NCBI RefSeq assembly: GCF_002269505.1
Contig: NZ_NQKQ01000005.1
Location: 62,001 to 126,000, forward strand
DNA: 64,000 nucleotides
Direction: 5' to 3'
DNA from: Pseudomonas fragi
GTDB lineage: Bacteria > Pseudomonadota > Gammaproteobacteria > Pseudomonadales > Pseudomonadaceae
Positions 28,133 to 37,024 of this stretch are shown one piece after another. Numbering within the stretch: position 1 is the stretch's first letter; each line of letters opens with the position of its first letter. Position numbers and translations under genes: made by a program. The notes under the pieces were generated by a model. That model did no database searches, was not told the origin of the DNA, and saw only the letters and a program-made list of their open reading frames with translations.

Positions 28133-30559
28133 TTAAAAATCAGCCTTGAGCGACATCACGAAATTGCGCGGCTCACCATAGAAATTACCGAAGCCTTCGG
28201 TGCCAACGGTGGCGTAGTAGCGCTTGTCGAACAGGTTGTTGCCGTTCAGTGCCACCGACCAAATGTCGTCTATACGATAGCCAATCCGGCCGTTCCACAC
28301 GGCATAGCCCGCCTGGGTAATGTCGTTGCCACTGATGGGTGAAACCCGGTAGTTGCTGCTTTGTGCATTGACCCCGGCCCCCACTGTGACGCGCTCCAGC
28401 GCACCGGTCAGGGCGTAATCGCCCCACACACGCAGCAAGTGGCGCGGCACATAGGAGTTGTAGGCCAGCCCGTCCTGGTCTGCATCGGCGTCTTCCAGCA
28501 CCTTGGTCTGGGTGTAGGTGTACCCCGCCAGCAGTTGCAAGCGTTCGATGATTTCGCCACTGATCTCGGCCTCAAACCCCTGGGCGCGAACCTTGCCGGA
28601 GTTCAGCGAGCAACCACCGTCCGGGCACAGCGGGTCGGTCTGGGCCGCGTCTTTCTGGACAGTGCGGAACAGGTTGAACGAGCTGTTGAGGCGACCGTTG
28701 AACCATTCACCCTTTATTCCCAGTTCGTAGCTTTGCCCGATCAGCGGCTTGAGGGTGGCGCCGCTGATGGTTCGATAGCCGCCCTGGGGGGTGAAGATAT
28801 CGGTGTAGCTGGCATAGGTGGTCAGGTTGTCGCTGAGGTCGAACAACAAGGCGGCAAACGGCGTGACTTGCCCGCTCTCTTTGGCCTCGGAGTACACCGG
28901 GGTGCCTTCACCACGCCAGTAGGAGATGGCGTCGTTAGTCGATGAGTACCAGCTCACCCGACTGCCCAGCACGAAGGTCAGCGGGTCGGCCAGTTTCAAC
29001 CGGGCCAGGGAGTAGGCGCCGTACTGCTTGACGTGTATGTCCACCGGGCCGCCCCGTGAGGCATTGGCCAGGTAGTAGCTTTCATCGGGGCGCGGCAGGT
29101 TGTGATTGGGGTTCAACACATTTTGACGATCGGCCAGCGCGGCCACGGCGTAGAAGTCATCCTTGTGCGAGCGGCTGGCGTTGGCACCTGCGATCAGTTC
29201 GTGCTGCTGGCCAAAAGCGTCGAATTTACCGTCGACATAGGCATCGAAGCCGTAGTCGGTCTGGTTGTAGTCATAGATGCTGCCAAGCATTAGGGTGTTG
29301 CTGCTGGTTGCGCCCAAGGGCACCGCGCCGCTGGGGAAGGCGTACTCCATGTCCTGGGTGTTTTTTGAATAGACCCCGGCCACCTTCAGTGCCCAGTCGT
29401 CATTGATTTGCTGCTTGAGATCAGCGAACCAGGTAGTGCGCTTGCTGCGCTGGTTGTTCCAGGCGGTATTCAGACAGGTGGAGCGCTTGAGTTTGAGGTC
29501 GCTGCCATCGGCATAGCGCGGCAGGCCGCCCCAGCAAGGCGTCGCATCGACATCTTCATAGGCCAGGCCCAGCCCCAGGGTCGTGTCGGGGCTGAGGTCG
29601 AAGTCCAGCGCGCCGTAGTAGACCTGATCCTTGCGGGCGGCAACGTCATAGAAATACTGGCGGGTCTGTTGGGTGACCACGGCACGGCCGCGCAGGGTGC
29701 CGGCATCGTTCAGCGGGCCGCCGGTATCGACCTGCCCGCGGTAGTTGTCCCAGGTGCCGGCCGATAGCGCCAGTTGCGTGTGCGGAGTCGCTTCGCCGCG
29801 CTTGCGCACAAAATTCACGCCACCCGCCGTGCCGCCTGCACCTTTCATCATGCCGGCTGCGCCGCGCAGTACTTCGACCCGGTCATAGATCGCCATATCG
29901 CTGTTGAAGCTGTCGGCCTGCACGTAGCTGCTGCCTATATCCAGCGGCACGCCGTCGTACTGGTACTGGCCGGTCATGCGAAAGCCGCGGGAGTAGAAGT
30001 ACTTGCCGCCCATGGGCGAGTCGTAGACGGTGATGCCCGGAGTCTTTTCCATCACCTGCTCAATGGTGTTGAGGTTCTGGTCATCGAGCATTTTGCGGGT
30101 GATGACGGTGACCGATTGCGGGGTTTCCTTGAGCGAGTGCGCACCCTTGCCGATGGTCACCGCCTGAGCGGTGTATGAACCCGAGCCTTCGGTGATGGTG
30201 TCGAGGCTGCGCTCGGTGACGTTGGTGACGCCCAGTTGCAGAGCCGCGCCGGTTTGCAGGGCCGGTTCAACACTGAAATTGCCTTGCCCGGTGATGCGCA
30301 ATTGCAGACCGCTGCCGCGCAGGGCCGTGTCCATTGCCTGCTCCGCGGACATCTGGCCGATCACCGCCGGGGCCTGTTTGCCCTGCACCAGGGCAGGTTC
30401 TAGCGAGACGATCTGGCCACTCTGGCTGGCAATGGCATTCAGGGTGTTGGCCAGCGGTCCGGCCGGCAGATTGAAGGTCATGTCCTGGGCCAGGGCAGGG
30501 CTGGCCAGAGTTGCCAGGGCAACGGCGACGCTAAGAGTGTGGGGCCACGGGTTGAGCAC
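28133..30559 (-). CDS. TonB-dependent siderophore receptor with signalling domain
   Basis: 808 residues: signal peptide (ALATLASPALA/Q), N-terminal STN signalling domain (about 28-95), plug domain with TVITRKMLDDQNLNTIEQVM and the following GFRMTGQYQYDG, and a 22-strand barrel ending in terminal Phe (VMSLKADF). The start is a GTG at 30559, selected because AGGAGAA lies seven bases upstream. The adjacent fecI/fecR genes indicate surface signalling of FecA/FpvA type. Which siderophore it imports cannot be told; no siderophore synthesis genes are in the window. Confidence 0.88.
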   Translation of the reverse strand: MLNPWPHTLSVAVALATLASPALAQDMTFNLPAGPLANTLNAIASQSGQIVSLEPALVQGKQAPAVIGQMSAEQAMDTALRGSGLQLRITGQGNFSVEPALQTGAALQLGVTNVTERSLDTITEGSGSYTAQAVTIGKGAHSLKETPQSVTVITRKMLDDQNLNTIEQVMEKTPGITVYDSPMGGKYFYSRGFRMTGQYQYDGVPLDIGSSYVQADSFNSDMAIYDRVEVLRGAAGMMKGAGGTAGGVNFVRKRGEATPHTQLALSAGTWDNYRGQVDTGGPLNDAGTLRGRAVVTQQTRQYFYDVAARKDQVYYGALDFDLSPDTTLGLGLAYEDVDATPCWGGLPRYADGSDLKLKRSTCLNTAWNNQRSKRTTWFADLKQQINDDWALKVAGVYSKNTQDMEYAFPSGAVPLGATSSNTLMLGSIYDYNQTDYGFDAYVDGKFDAFGQQHELIAGANASRSHKDDFYAVAALADRQNVLNPNHNLPRPDESYYLANASRGGPVDIHVKQYGAYSLARLKLADPLTFVLGSRVSWYSSTNDAISYWRGEGTPVYSEAKESGQVTPFAALLFDLSDNLTTYASYTDIFTPQGGYRTISGATLKPLIGQSYELGIKGEWFNGRLNSSFNLFRTVQKDAAQTDPLCPDGGCSLNSGKVRAQGFEAEISGEIIERLQLLAGYTYTQTKVLEDADADQDGLAYNSYVPRHLLRVWGDYALTGALERVTVGAGVNAQSSNYRVSPISGNDITQAGYAVWNGRIGYRIDDIWSVALNGNNLFDKRYYATVGTEGFGNFYGEPRNFVMSLKADF

Positions 30560-30662
30560 AGCATTCTCCTGATCGTGTGGAAGTCTCAGGAGATAGGTGG
30601 GCTGAGATTTGAAAACCGGACACGAATGGGATCAATTATCAAAAAAACTTTTTGCGCGGGGC

Positions 30663-31631
30663 TTATGCCGGGCCAATCGCGGTTAACCAGGGGCTGTAAT
30701 GATCCACCCGAATGGGCAGGGTTTCTGCCAGTGCCGCAAAGGCGCGAGCGGAGTTGTCCAGCGGGTACACGCCCTGAACGCGCAGGCCGCGAATTTCCGG
30801 GGCCACCCGGACAAAGCCGCGAGTGTAGGGGCGCAGGGCGGCGACCACGTCTTCCAGCGGGTCGTCCAGCACATTGAGTTTTGCCTGCAGCCAGTCGGCG
30901 CGATGGCGCTGGTCACCGACCATGGGCACGATGCTGCGCGGGTACAGGATCGCGGCCTGACCTTCTTGCAGATCGCGGGTCACGCCGCTGAACAGCCGGG
31001 TCTGGACGGACTGCTGGAGCACCACCACCCGGCTGGCCTGCTCCTGCCGGGCGACGAGAAAACGGGCGGCGGGGCTGCGAACTTCACCTTCAGCGGTGCG
31101 CACGCACAATGGACGCTCCGGGTCGGGCGCGACGTTGATCACCAGTTCTCCGCGCCGCAGGATGAGCAACCGTTGCCGGTCAGTAAAGTGCAAGTCCACG
31201 GCGCTGTTGGCGTTCAGGCTCAGGCGGCTGCCGTCGGCCAGGTTGAAGTCCTGGCGCTGGCCGCGACCGGTGGACAGGTCCGCCAGCAGCGAGTCACCCA
31301 GCGGAGTGCTGGCGCCCAGCCATAAACCACCGCCGAGCAGGCCCAGACCGGTGAGCGCACGCAGTGCGTCGCGCCTTGAGGCAGTGGGTTGCAGCAGCAA
31401 CTGACGGGCTTCATCCGCCTGGCCGGGGATGCGCTGGTCCAGCGCGCGCAGGGTCTTGAAGGAGCCGCCCAGGCGCCTGTTCAATTGCTCCCAGGCCTGG
31501 GCATGGGCCGGGTCCTTGGCCAGCCACAGGTTGAACCGTTCTTGCAGCGCGGTATCGGGCGTACCGGCGCGCAGCTTTACCATCCAGTCGATGGTCTGCT
31601 CGCTCAAGGGGTCCAGACGTTGTTTGCTCAC
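30663..31631 (-). CDS. fecR: FecR-type anti-sigma/signal transduction protein
   Basis: 322 residues. An N-terminal cytoplasmic DUF4880-like part (SEQTIDWMVKLRAG) precedes one membrane helix near 90-110 (LTGLGLLGGGLWLG) and a periplasmic FecR domain (LADGSRLSLNANSAVDLHF; GELVINV). The GTG start at 31631 overlaps the sigma-factor stop as GTGA. It relays the loaded-receptor signal from the STN domain to FecI. A longer open frame upstream is an artefact of reading through fecI. Confidence 0.88.
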   Translation of the reverse strand: MSKQRLDPLSEQTIDWMVKLRAGTPDTALQERFNLWLAKDPAHAQAWEQLNRRLGGSFKTLRALDQRIPGQADEARQLLLQPTASRRDALRALTGLGLLGGGLWLGASTPLGDSLLADLSTGRGQRQDFNLADGSRLSLNANSAVDLHFTDRQRLLILRRGELVINVAPDPERPLCVRTAEGEVRSPAARFLVARQEQASRVVVLQQSVQTRLFSGVTRDLQEGQAAILYPRSIVPMVGDQRHRADWLQAKLNVLDDPLEDVVAALRPYTRGFVRVAPEIRGLRVQGVYPLDNSARAFAALAETLPIRVDHYSPWLTAIGPA

Positions 31632-32170
31632 AGGCTGGCCTCGCTCAGGTAGCACTGGCGCAATGCCTGTTTCATATAGCGGCTGACGGTGCGCTCCGAA
31701 AGCCCCAGTTTTTGCGCGATGGCCACATAGCTCAGGCCATCGAGCTGGCTGTAGAGGAAGGTGGCCTTGACGATCATCGGCAAGCCGTCGATGGCACGGT
31801 CGATGGCCACCAGTGCTTCGATCAGTTGCAGTTGTTCCTCGGGGGAAGGCGCTACGGCCTCGGGCAACAAGGCCAGGCGATCGAGGTAGGTGGTCTCCAG
31901 CTTGCGCCGGCGATGGCGGTCGAACATCAGGCGCCGGGCGATGGTGGACAGGTAGGCCCGGGGTTGTTCGATGCTGTCCGGGTCGACCCGTGCCGCGAGC
32001 ATCTGGCAAAAGGTATCGGCGGCGGTGTCCTCTGCATCTGCGTGATTACGCAACCGACGCTGAATATGTTGCAGCAACCAGCGGTGGTGGTGGCTGAAAA
32101 AAAAGCCCAGCTTTTGAGTCGAGAGAGAGGGCACCGGTCGAGCTTCCAGATGTGAGTGCGAATCGTTCAC
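31628..32170 (-). CDS. fecI: ECF sigma factor, FecI type
   Basis: 180 residues with sigma-70 region 2 (HADAEDTAADTFCQMLAAR, PRAYLSTIARRLMFDRHRRR) and region 4 (LDGLSYVAIAQKLGLSERTV). It would drive the receptor gene when the cognate siderophore is sensed. The start is GTG 32170 with no strong ribosome site; no better in-frame start is visible. The 160-base upstream gap holds a REP pair, and no convincing Fur box was seen. Confidence 0.88.
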   Translation of the reverse strand: MNDSHSHLEARPVPSLSTQKLGFFFSHHHRWLLQHIQRRLRNHADAEDTAADTFCQMLAARVDPDSIEQPRAYLSTIARRLMFDRHRRRKLETTYLDRLALLPEAVAPSPEEQLQLIEALVAIDRAIDGLPMIVKATFLYSQLDGLSYVAIAQKLGLSERTVSRYMKQALRQCYLSEASL

Positions 32171-32221
32171 AATGGTAGCGGCAAGATGATGGCAACTGCA
32201 ATCGAAGAGTGCCCATCTTGC

Positions 32222-32324
32222 GTAGTCGCTGCCGAAGGCTGCGAAGGGTTGCGGAGCAACCCGTTATCCAGAAGACGCTGCTAATTTGCGTTAATCCCAT
32301 CGCAGCCTGCGGCAGCGGCTACAG
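32222..32324. repeat. REP doublet (GTAGTCGCTGCCG type)
   Basis: GTAGTCGCTGCCGAAGGCTG on the left pairs with GCAGCCTGCGGCAGCGGCTA ending CAG on the right, with an internal hairpin GGGTTGCGGAGCAACCC. Same family as the element between tauA and tauB. Confidence 0.8.
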
Positions 32325-32330
32325 GTGGAA

Positions 32331-33218
32331 TCAATAGGCAAACACCTTGCGGTGCTTTTCTACAAAGTCTTCCCAGCGCACCGGCTGGCGCCCGGTGATC
32401 TGGCTGAAGTTGTCGAAGGTTTCTTCTACGCCGGGGATCTGTCCGGCAGCCATGCGCGTGAAGTTGTCCTGCACGCAATTCATGTAAGCCATTTCGGCCC
32501 CGGCTGCGCGCATGTTCTGCGCAAATACCTCTGGTGACTGCGCGTCATAACGAAATGGCTGGCCCAGCACCCGGCTCATGATGGCCGCAATATCGCCGTA
32601 GGACTGCACGTCGTAGCCCAGTCGATAGGTCTGGCCAGCGTGCTTTTGCGGATGCAACAAGGCTTGCGCGGCAACCCGGGCCACATCTTCGCCGTCTACC
32701 CAGCTGAACCTTGCATCGCCGGTGTACTGCTCGATCACTCCGTTGATGACTGCCCGGGTGCCATCGTAGCTGAGCAGGTTTTGCATAAAACACTCGGGGC
32801 GCAAATGGGTAAACGAGAACCCCGACCACTCGATATAGCGCTCTACAAACTGGTGCCAGGCCCAGTGGCCGATGGTGGTGTCGTCCCGCCCGCACGCGCC
32901 TAAGTGCACCATATGCTGCACGCCGGATTTTTTCGCTTGGTCGATAAATGCCTTGCTCTGGCGCAGCATGTCCACGGTGTAACCGGTGACCAGCAGGGCG
33001 CGGTCGATGCCCTCAAGCGCCGGGGCCAGGGTGTGTTCCTGGTCGAAATCCATGATCACGGTGCGAATGCCCTGTGCTGCAAAGGGCTGCGCCTTGGCGT
33101 GGGAACGCACGGCCGCGACCAGCGTAATGCTCTCGTCGGCCTGCAGGTTGCGCAGCGTGTCGCCGCCGATCTGGCCGGTGGCGCCGGTGATTAAAACGGT
33201 GGGTTTGTGCGAAGTCAT
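32331..33218 (-). CDS. NmrA-like NAD(P)-binding oxidoreductase
   Basis: 295 residues with the Rossmann motif ITGATGQIGGDTLRNL at the N-terminus and an extended SDR fold (MVHLGACGRDDTTIGHWAWH; FTHLRPECFMQNLL). Relatives include quinone reductases of the QorB type and NmrA-type redox sensors. It is divergent from a LysR-type regulator that probably controls it. The substrate is unknown. Confidence 0.8.
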   Translation of the reverse strand: MTSHKPTVLITGATGQIGGDTLRNLQADESITLVAAVRSHAKAQPFAAQGIRTVIMDFDQEHTLAPALEGIDRALLVTGYTVDMLRQSKAFIDQAKKSGVQHMVHLGACGRDDTTIGHWAWHQFVERYIEWSGFSFTHLRPECFMQNLLSYDGTRAVINGVIEQYTGDARFSWVDGEDVARVAAQALLHPQKHAGQTYRLGYDVQSYGDIAAIMSRVLGQPFRYDAQSPEVFAQNMRAAGAEMAYMNCVQDNFTRMAAGQIPGVEETFDNFSQITGRQPVRWEDFVEKHRKVFAY

Positions 33219-33234
33219 AAATACGCCTGATGCT

Positions 33235-33272
33235 TGAGTAAGTTCCTGGTGTAAAGCTTACTGGGGAACTCA
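33235..33272. promoter_or_regulatory. Inverted repeat between NmrA-like and LysR genes
   Basis: TGAGTAAGTTCC (33235-33246) and GGGGAACTCA (33263-33272) share the inverted core AGTTCC/GGAACT. This is a possible operator in the 116-base divergent region. LysR regulators usually bind T-N11-A sites, so the assignment is weak. Confidence 0.3.
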
Positions 33273-33334
33273 TGGCGTATTTACGATGCCTTTTACCTAA
33301 TAAGATGAACTGAATTCACTAATGAGGGCCGTGC

Positions 33335-34276
33335 ATGTTCGCCTCCGAGCGCCTGAAAGGTATCGATGTATTTGTCTGTGTCGCCGACTCGGGCAGCTTC
33401 AGGGCCGCCGCCGAGCGGCTGAACCTGACGGCCTCGGCGATCAGCAAGGGCATTGCCCGGCTGGAAGGCAGGCTTGGGGTGCGCTTGTTCCAGCGCACCA
33501 CGCGGCGCCTGGCATTGACCGATGCCGGAGCGGCTTTTTACCGGACTTGTACCGGGGTTCTGGCCGAACTGGAGGAGGCCGAGCTGGCCATGCAGGCCGA
33601 CAACGCCGAGCCGCAGGGCAGGATCCGCATTGACTTGCCGGCGGCCTTCGGGCGTTTGCAGGCGTTGCCGGTGATTTTGCAGTTTGTGCAGGCGCATGCC
33701 TTGCTGCTGCCGCATATTTCCTTCTCCGACCGCTTTATCGATCCGGTCGAAGAGGGCGTGGATATCGTCGTGCGAGTGGGTGGCCCGGATATCTGGCCCG
33801 CGGCGCTGGAGCATCGCTTTCTGGGGCGCGAGCGGCATGTGTTCTGTGCTGCGCCGGCTTATCTGAGCATTCACGGCACGCCTTTGACCGACCGCGATCT
33901 GGAACACCACCAGTGTGTGGCCTATGGGCGGGCCGACGGCACGGTCAGCCCCTGGAACTTCGCAGGCAGCCGCCCAGGAGACATAGAGCGGCGAGTGATG
34001 CCCGCCAGGTACATAGTAGGAGATGGGGAAGGGCAAGTGATGACGGTGCTGGCGGGGTGCGGTATCGCCCAACTGCCCACCTGGCTGATCAAGCAGCATC
34101 TGGCTGATGGTTCACTGGTGCAGGTGCTGCCGCATCTGGCGAGCGAGGGGCTGGCGATCAACCTGGTGTGGCCAAAAAGCCGCACGGCCCTGCCCAAGGT
34201 CAGCGCCTTGCTCGATGCCCTGACAGTCGGGTTGATGCCGTTGGGGTTTACAACGGCAGCATCCGGTCCTGAATAA
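33335..34276 (+). CDS. LysR-type transcriptional regulator
   Basis: 313 residues with the N-terminal winged helix (about 5-65; LKGIDVFVCVADSGSFRAAA and the following LNLTASAISKGIARLE) and a periplasmic-binding-like effector domain (VDIVVRVGGPDIWPAALEHR). It is divergent from the NmrA-like oxidoreductase gene, its likely target. The stop lies 29 bases inside the convergent Lrp-type gene. Confidence 0.88.
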   Translation: MFASERLKGIDVFVCVADSGSFRAAAERLNLTASAISKGIARLEGRLGVRLFQRTTRRLALTDAGAAFYRTCTGVLAELEEAELAMQADNAEPQGRIRIDLPAAFGRLQALPVILQFVQAHALLLPHISFSDRFIDPVEEGVDIVVRVGGPDIWPAALEHRFLGRERHVFCAAPAYLSIHGTPLTDRDLEHHQCVAYGRADGTVSPWNFAGSRPGDIERRVMPARYIVGDGEGQVMTVLAGCGIAQLPTWLIKQHLADGSLVQVLPHLASEGLAINLVWPKSRTALPKVSALLDALTVGLMPLGFTTAASGPE

Positions 34277-34700
34277 CCCGTTTCATCACCAGTGTGGAAG
34301 TCAGGCGTTGCACATTGGGCAGTGAGGTCAGGCGCTCATCGTAGAGCTGCTGGAAGGCCGGCAGGTCGGCGGCGACCACATGCAGCAGATAGTCCGGGTC
34401 GCCGAACAGCCTTTGTGCGTCGACGATTTGCGAGGTCTCGATCACGGCTGCTTCAAAGTCGGCAATGGCCTGGCGGGTTACTTCGCGCAGCGTAACAAAC
34501 ACCATCGCGGAAAAGTTAAGCCCCAGCTCACTCGGCGCCAGCAGGGCGCGATAGCCAAGGATCACGCCTGAGTCCTCCAGCGCCCGCACCCGCCGATGGC
34601 AAGGGGAGAGGCTCAAGCCCACCCGATCTGCCAGTTCAGTGAGCGAAAGTCGGCCATCGGCTTGCAGTTGCGCAAGAATATTTCTGTCAATGCGATCCAT
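34248..34700 (-). CDS. Lrp/AsnC-family regulator
   Basis: 150 residues, the normal length, from the ATG at 34700 (GGAAGG upstream). The N-terminal helix-turn-helix is at 2-55 (MDRIDRNILAQLQADGRLSL and TELADRVGLSLSPCHRRVRA); the C-terminal RAM domain contains FGDPDYLLHVVAADLPAFQQ. It is divergent from a LysE-type amino-acid exporter gene, the classic arrangement for an Lrp-like regulator that senses an amino acid and induces its export. Confidence 0.88.
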   Translation of the reverse strand: MDRIDRNILAQLQADGRLSLTELADRVGLSLSPCHRRVRALEDSGVILGYRALLAPSELGLNFSAMVFVTLREVTRQAIADFEAAVIETSQIVDAQRLFGDPDYLLHVVAADLPAFQQLYDERLTSLPNVQRLTSTLVMKRVIQDRMLPL

Positions 34701-34871
34701 ATGGAAGAACCTTCCCCGGTTGTGGCTTTTTATTAGGATAAACGAAAGATAATCCTGACGGCATTTGCTTATTCTTCTTTTGCCCGCTGACCCCTTTTCA
34801 GGTGGCGGCGGCGAGGGGGCTTGTGGCCCATCTCTCATCCTCAAAGTTGCAGCGTAGAAAGGAAATGTCCC

Positions 34872-35489
34872 GTGACTCTCAGCGTCCTGGCCGCGTTTTG
34901 GGCGGTATCGTTCTTGTTTATCATCACCCCCGGCGCAGACTGGGCCTATGCGATTTCTGCGGGCATGCGCGGTCGGCTGGTGACGCCAGCGGTGGCGGGC
35001 ATGCTCTCGGGGCATTTGCTGGCAACGGTGATTGTGGCGGCAGGCGTGGGCGGGCTGGTGGCGCGTAACCCGATGATCCTCAGCGTGCTGACCGTTGCGG
35101 GGGCGCTGTATTTGCTCTGGCTGGGTGTGTGCATGCTCAGGGATCCCGCAACGCCCCAGTCCGGGCAGGGGCAGGCATCTGATTCATGGTCGCGCTGGGC
35201 GTGGAAGGGGTTGTGTGTCAGCGGTCTGAATCCCAAGGTGTTGTTATTGTTTCTGGCGCTTTTGCCCCAGTTCACCGATCCGCTGTCGAACTGGTCGATA
35301 CCGACACAGATCATTGCCCTGGGCGGGCTGCATGCAGTCAGTTGCGCGCTGGTGTATCTGGCGGTCGGCTTCAGTGCCCACGCCGTGTTGCGCACCAGGC
35401 CTGGCGCGGCAAAAAACGTCAGCCGGGTATCGGGGGCGATAATGATCCTGATTGCGGTGGTGCTGCTGGCGGAGCAGGCCTACAGTTGA
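34872..35489 (+). CDS. LysE/RhtB-family amino-acid exporter
   Basis: 205 residues, about six helices, with the N-terminal family signature FIITPGADWAYAISAGMRG and the central GLCVSGLNPKVLLLFLALLP. The GTG start at 34872 follows AAAGGAAATG; the ATG at 34865 is out of frame. It sits divergent from the Lrp-type regulator. The amino acid is unknown. Confidence 0.85.
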   Translation: MTLSVLAAFWAVSFLFIITPGADWAYAISAGMRGRLVTPAVAGMLSGHLLATVIVAAGVGGLVARNPMILSVLTVAGALYLLWLGVCMLRDPATPQSGQGQASDSWSRWAWKGLCVSGLNPKVLLLFLALLPQFTDPLSNWSIPTQIIALGGLHAVSCALVYLAVGFSAHAVLRTRPGAAKNVSRVSGAIMILIAVVLLAEQAYS

Positions 35490-35518
35490 GGCTTGGCCAA
35501 CTACCCGAGGATAAAACT

Positions 35519-36079
35519 GTGGCAGCGACTGAGAAGGATCAGCAGGCAACACCGCAGGCGGTCATCGAGTTCTGGAAACAGGCTGGGCCCAAGTACTGGT
35601 TTGCCAAGGATGAAGCCTTCGACACCTTGTTTCGCGACACTTTTTACAGCGCCCATTTCCTGGCCGCCAGTCGCCAGCTGGAGCACTGGCTGGCGCAACC
35701 AGAAGGGGCTCTGGCATTGCTGTTGCTGCTGGACCAATATCCGCGCAATGCCTTTCGTGGAACCGCACATATGTTTGCCACCGACTCGCTGGCGCGCTTT
35801 TACGCCCGGCACATGATCGATGGCGGCATGGACAAGGCGCTTGAGGCTGACTTGCGGCTGTTCTGCTATTTGCCGTTCGAGCATTCCGAAGACGCTGCCG
35901 ACCAGCAGCTGTCGTTGCAACTGCATCACAGCCTTGGCCCGCAAGCCAGCGTATGGGCACAAGAGCACGCCGAGATCATCCAGCGATTTGGGCGCTTTCC
36001 CCATCGCAATGATGTGCTTGGGCGCGAGACCAGCGAGCAGGAGCGCAAGTTTCTGGATGAAGGCGGTTTTGCGGGGTAA
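35519..36079 (+). CDS. DUF924 family protein
   Basis: 186-residue soluble alpha-helical protein. The typical DUF924 stretches are ALLLLLDQYPRNAFRGTAHM, FCYLPFEHSEDAADQQLS and the C-terminal RFPHRNDVLGRETSEQERKF. The GTG start at 35519 has GAGG upstream and gives the usual family length; the open frame extends further upstream through the exporter gene. The function of the family is not established. Confidence 0.85.
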   Translation: MAATEKDQQATPQAVIEFWKQAGPKYWFAKDEAFDTLFRDTFYSAHFLAASRQLEHWLAQPEGALALLLLLDQYPRNAFRGTAHMFATDSLARFYARHMIDGGMDKALEADLRLFCYLPFEHSEDAADQQLSLQLHHSLGPQASVWAQEHAEIIQRFGRFPHRNDVLGRETSEQERKFLDEGGFAG

Positions 36080-36171
36080 CAGCAGAATTTGACCACCAGC
36101 AAGGTGTTGACCCAGCCGTGCAGGCATAATTGCCGCCTGAGCCTGAACACCCTCACCTGATGGAGCTGCCG

Positions 36172-36555
36172 ATGAAGTACCCAGCCGTGTTGACCCTGAG
36201 CTTTTGTGCCGTGTTTTTGAGTAACGGTGCGATAGCCGCGGGGGATGCTGAAGCCGGGGGCAAGCTGTTCACCAAAACCTGTGGCGGTTGCCACAGCATC
36301 GGGGTTAACGCGCGCAATGGTTTTGGCCCGCAGCTCAATGGCGTGATCGGGCGCCAGGCGGGCACCAGCGAGGGCTACCTGTACTCCGACGCCATGAAAA
36401 ATTCAGGCGTGGTGTGGACCCGGGAAAAACTGGCCGCCTACATTGAAGCCCCGAAAAAAGTGGTGAGCGGCACGCGGATGATCTTCTGGGGCATCAGCGA
36501 CCAGGAGAAGATCGATAACCTGCTGGCCTATATTGAGTCCGTCCAGGGGCAGTGA
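36172..36555 (+). CDS. Periplasmic class I cytochrome c
   Basis: 127 residues: signal peptide (about 1-22), heme-binding CGGCH at 37-41 and the probable axial Met103 in SGTRMIFWGI, a layout like mitochondrial-type cytochrome c2/c550. GGAG precedes the ATG at 36172. It probably shuttles electrons in the periplasm; no oxidase or dehydrogenase partner is adjacent. Its stop abuts the convergent small gene. Confidence 0.88.
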   Translation: MKYPAVLTLSFCAVFLSNGAIAAGDAEAGGKLFTKTCGGCHSIGVNARNGFGPQLNGVIGRQAGTSEGYLYSDAMKNSGVVWTREKLAAYIEAPKKVVSGTRMIFWGISDQEKIDNLLAYIESVQGQ

Positions 36556-36885
36556 TTACTGCACGTCCTTGAGGTAAGCATTGAGCGTCAGCAGCGCCGG
36601 GTGCATTTGCTCCGGGGTCTGTGCACTGCTGAAACCGGCGGCCAGCTTTTGCAGTTCGCGGCCCATGACCGTTTGCGCGCCGCCCAGGGCGTCCAGCGCC
36701 AGCGCCACACAGCGCTCGATTTTGTCCTGGATGGCGCCCATATCGCCCTTGCGCAAGTCAAAGGCAAAGACATCGCGCTGATAGTCGCTCATGGCCGGGT
36801 CGTCGCGCAAAATCGGGCTCGACCCTTCGGACTCGTACGCCAGCTTGAGTGCATAAAGGGCGACTGATTCCAGTGGCAATTCCAT
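36556..36885 (-). CDS. Conserved-looking small protein of unknown function
   Basis: 109 residues, soluble and acidic to neutral, mostly helical (MELPLESVALYALKLAYESE at the start, HPALLTLNAYLKDVQ at the end). The ATG at 36885 with AGGA eight bases upstream is preferred to a TTG at 36891. Its stop codon directly abuts the cytochrome c stop. No family was recognised. Codon use looks like the neighbours, which supports a real gene. Confidence 0.65.
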   Translation of the reverse strand: MELPLESVALYALKLAYESEGSSPILRDDPAMSDYQRDVFAFDLRKGDMGAIQDKIERCVALALDALGGAQTVMGRELQKLAAGFSSAQTPEQMHPALLTLNAYLKDVQ

Positions 36886-37024
36886 CGACAAGATCCTCTA
36901 CATTGATGCCGGGCGGCGATCATCGCTTTTCTGCTGGCGAAAAAAAAGGCCAAGGGGCAGCGCAAGAGGCTTTCAGCATTTATGTTGATGCGGTGATACC
37001 CTCCGGTTTTTTCAGGGAAGGAAG

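Noticed and set aside
30560..30662. A Fur box or FecI-type promoter before the TonB receptor
   Set aside because: Only a GATAATTGATC fragment was seen, too far from the 19-bp Fur consensus, and no defensible ECF -35/-10 pair was found.
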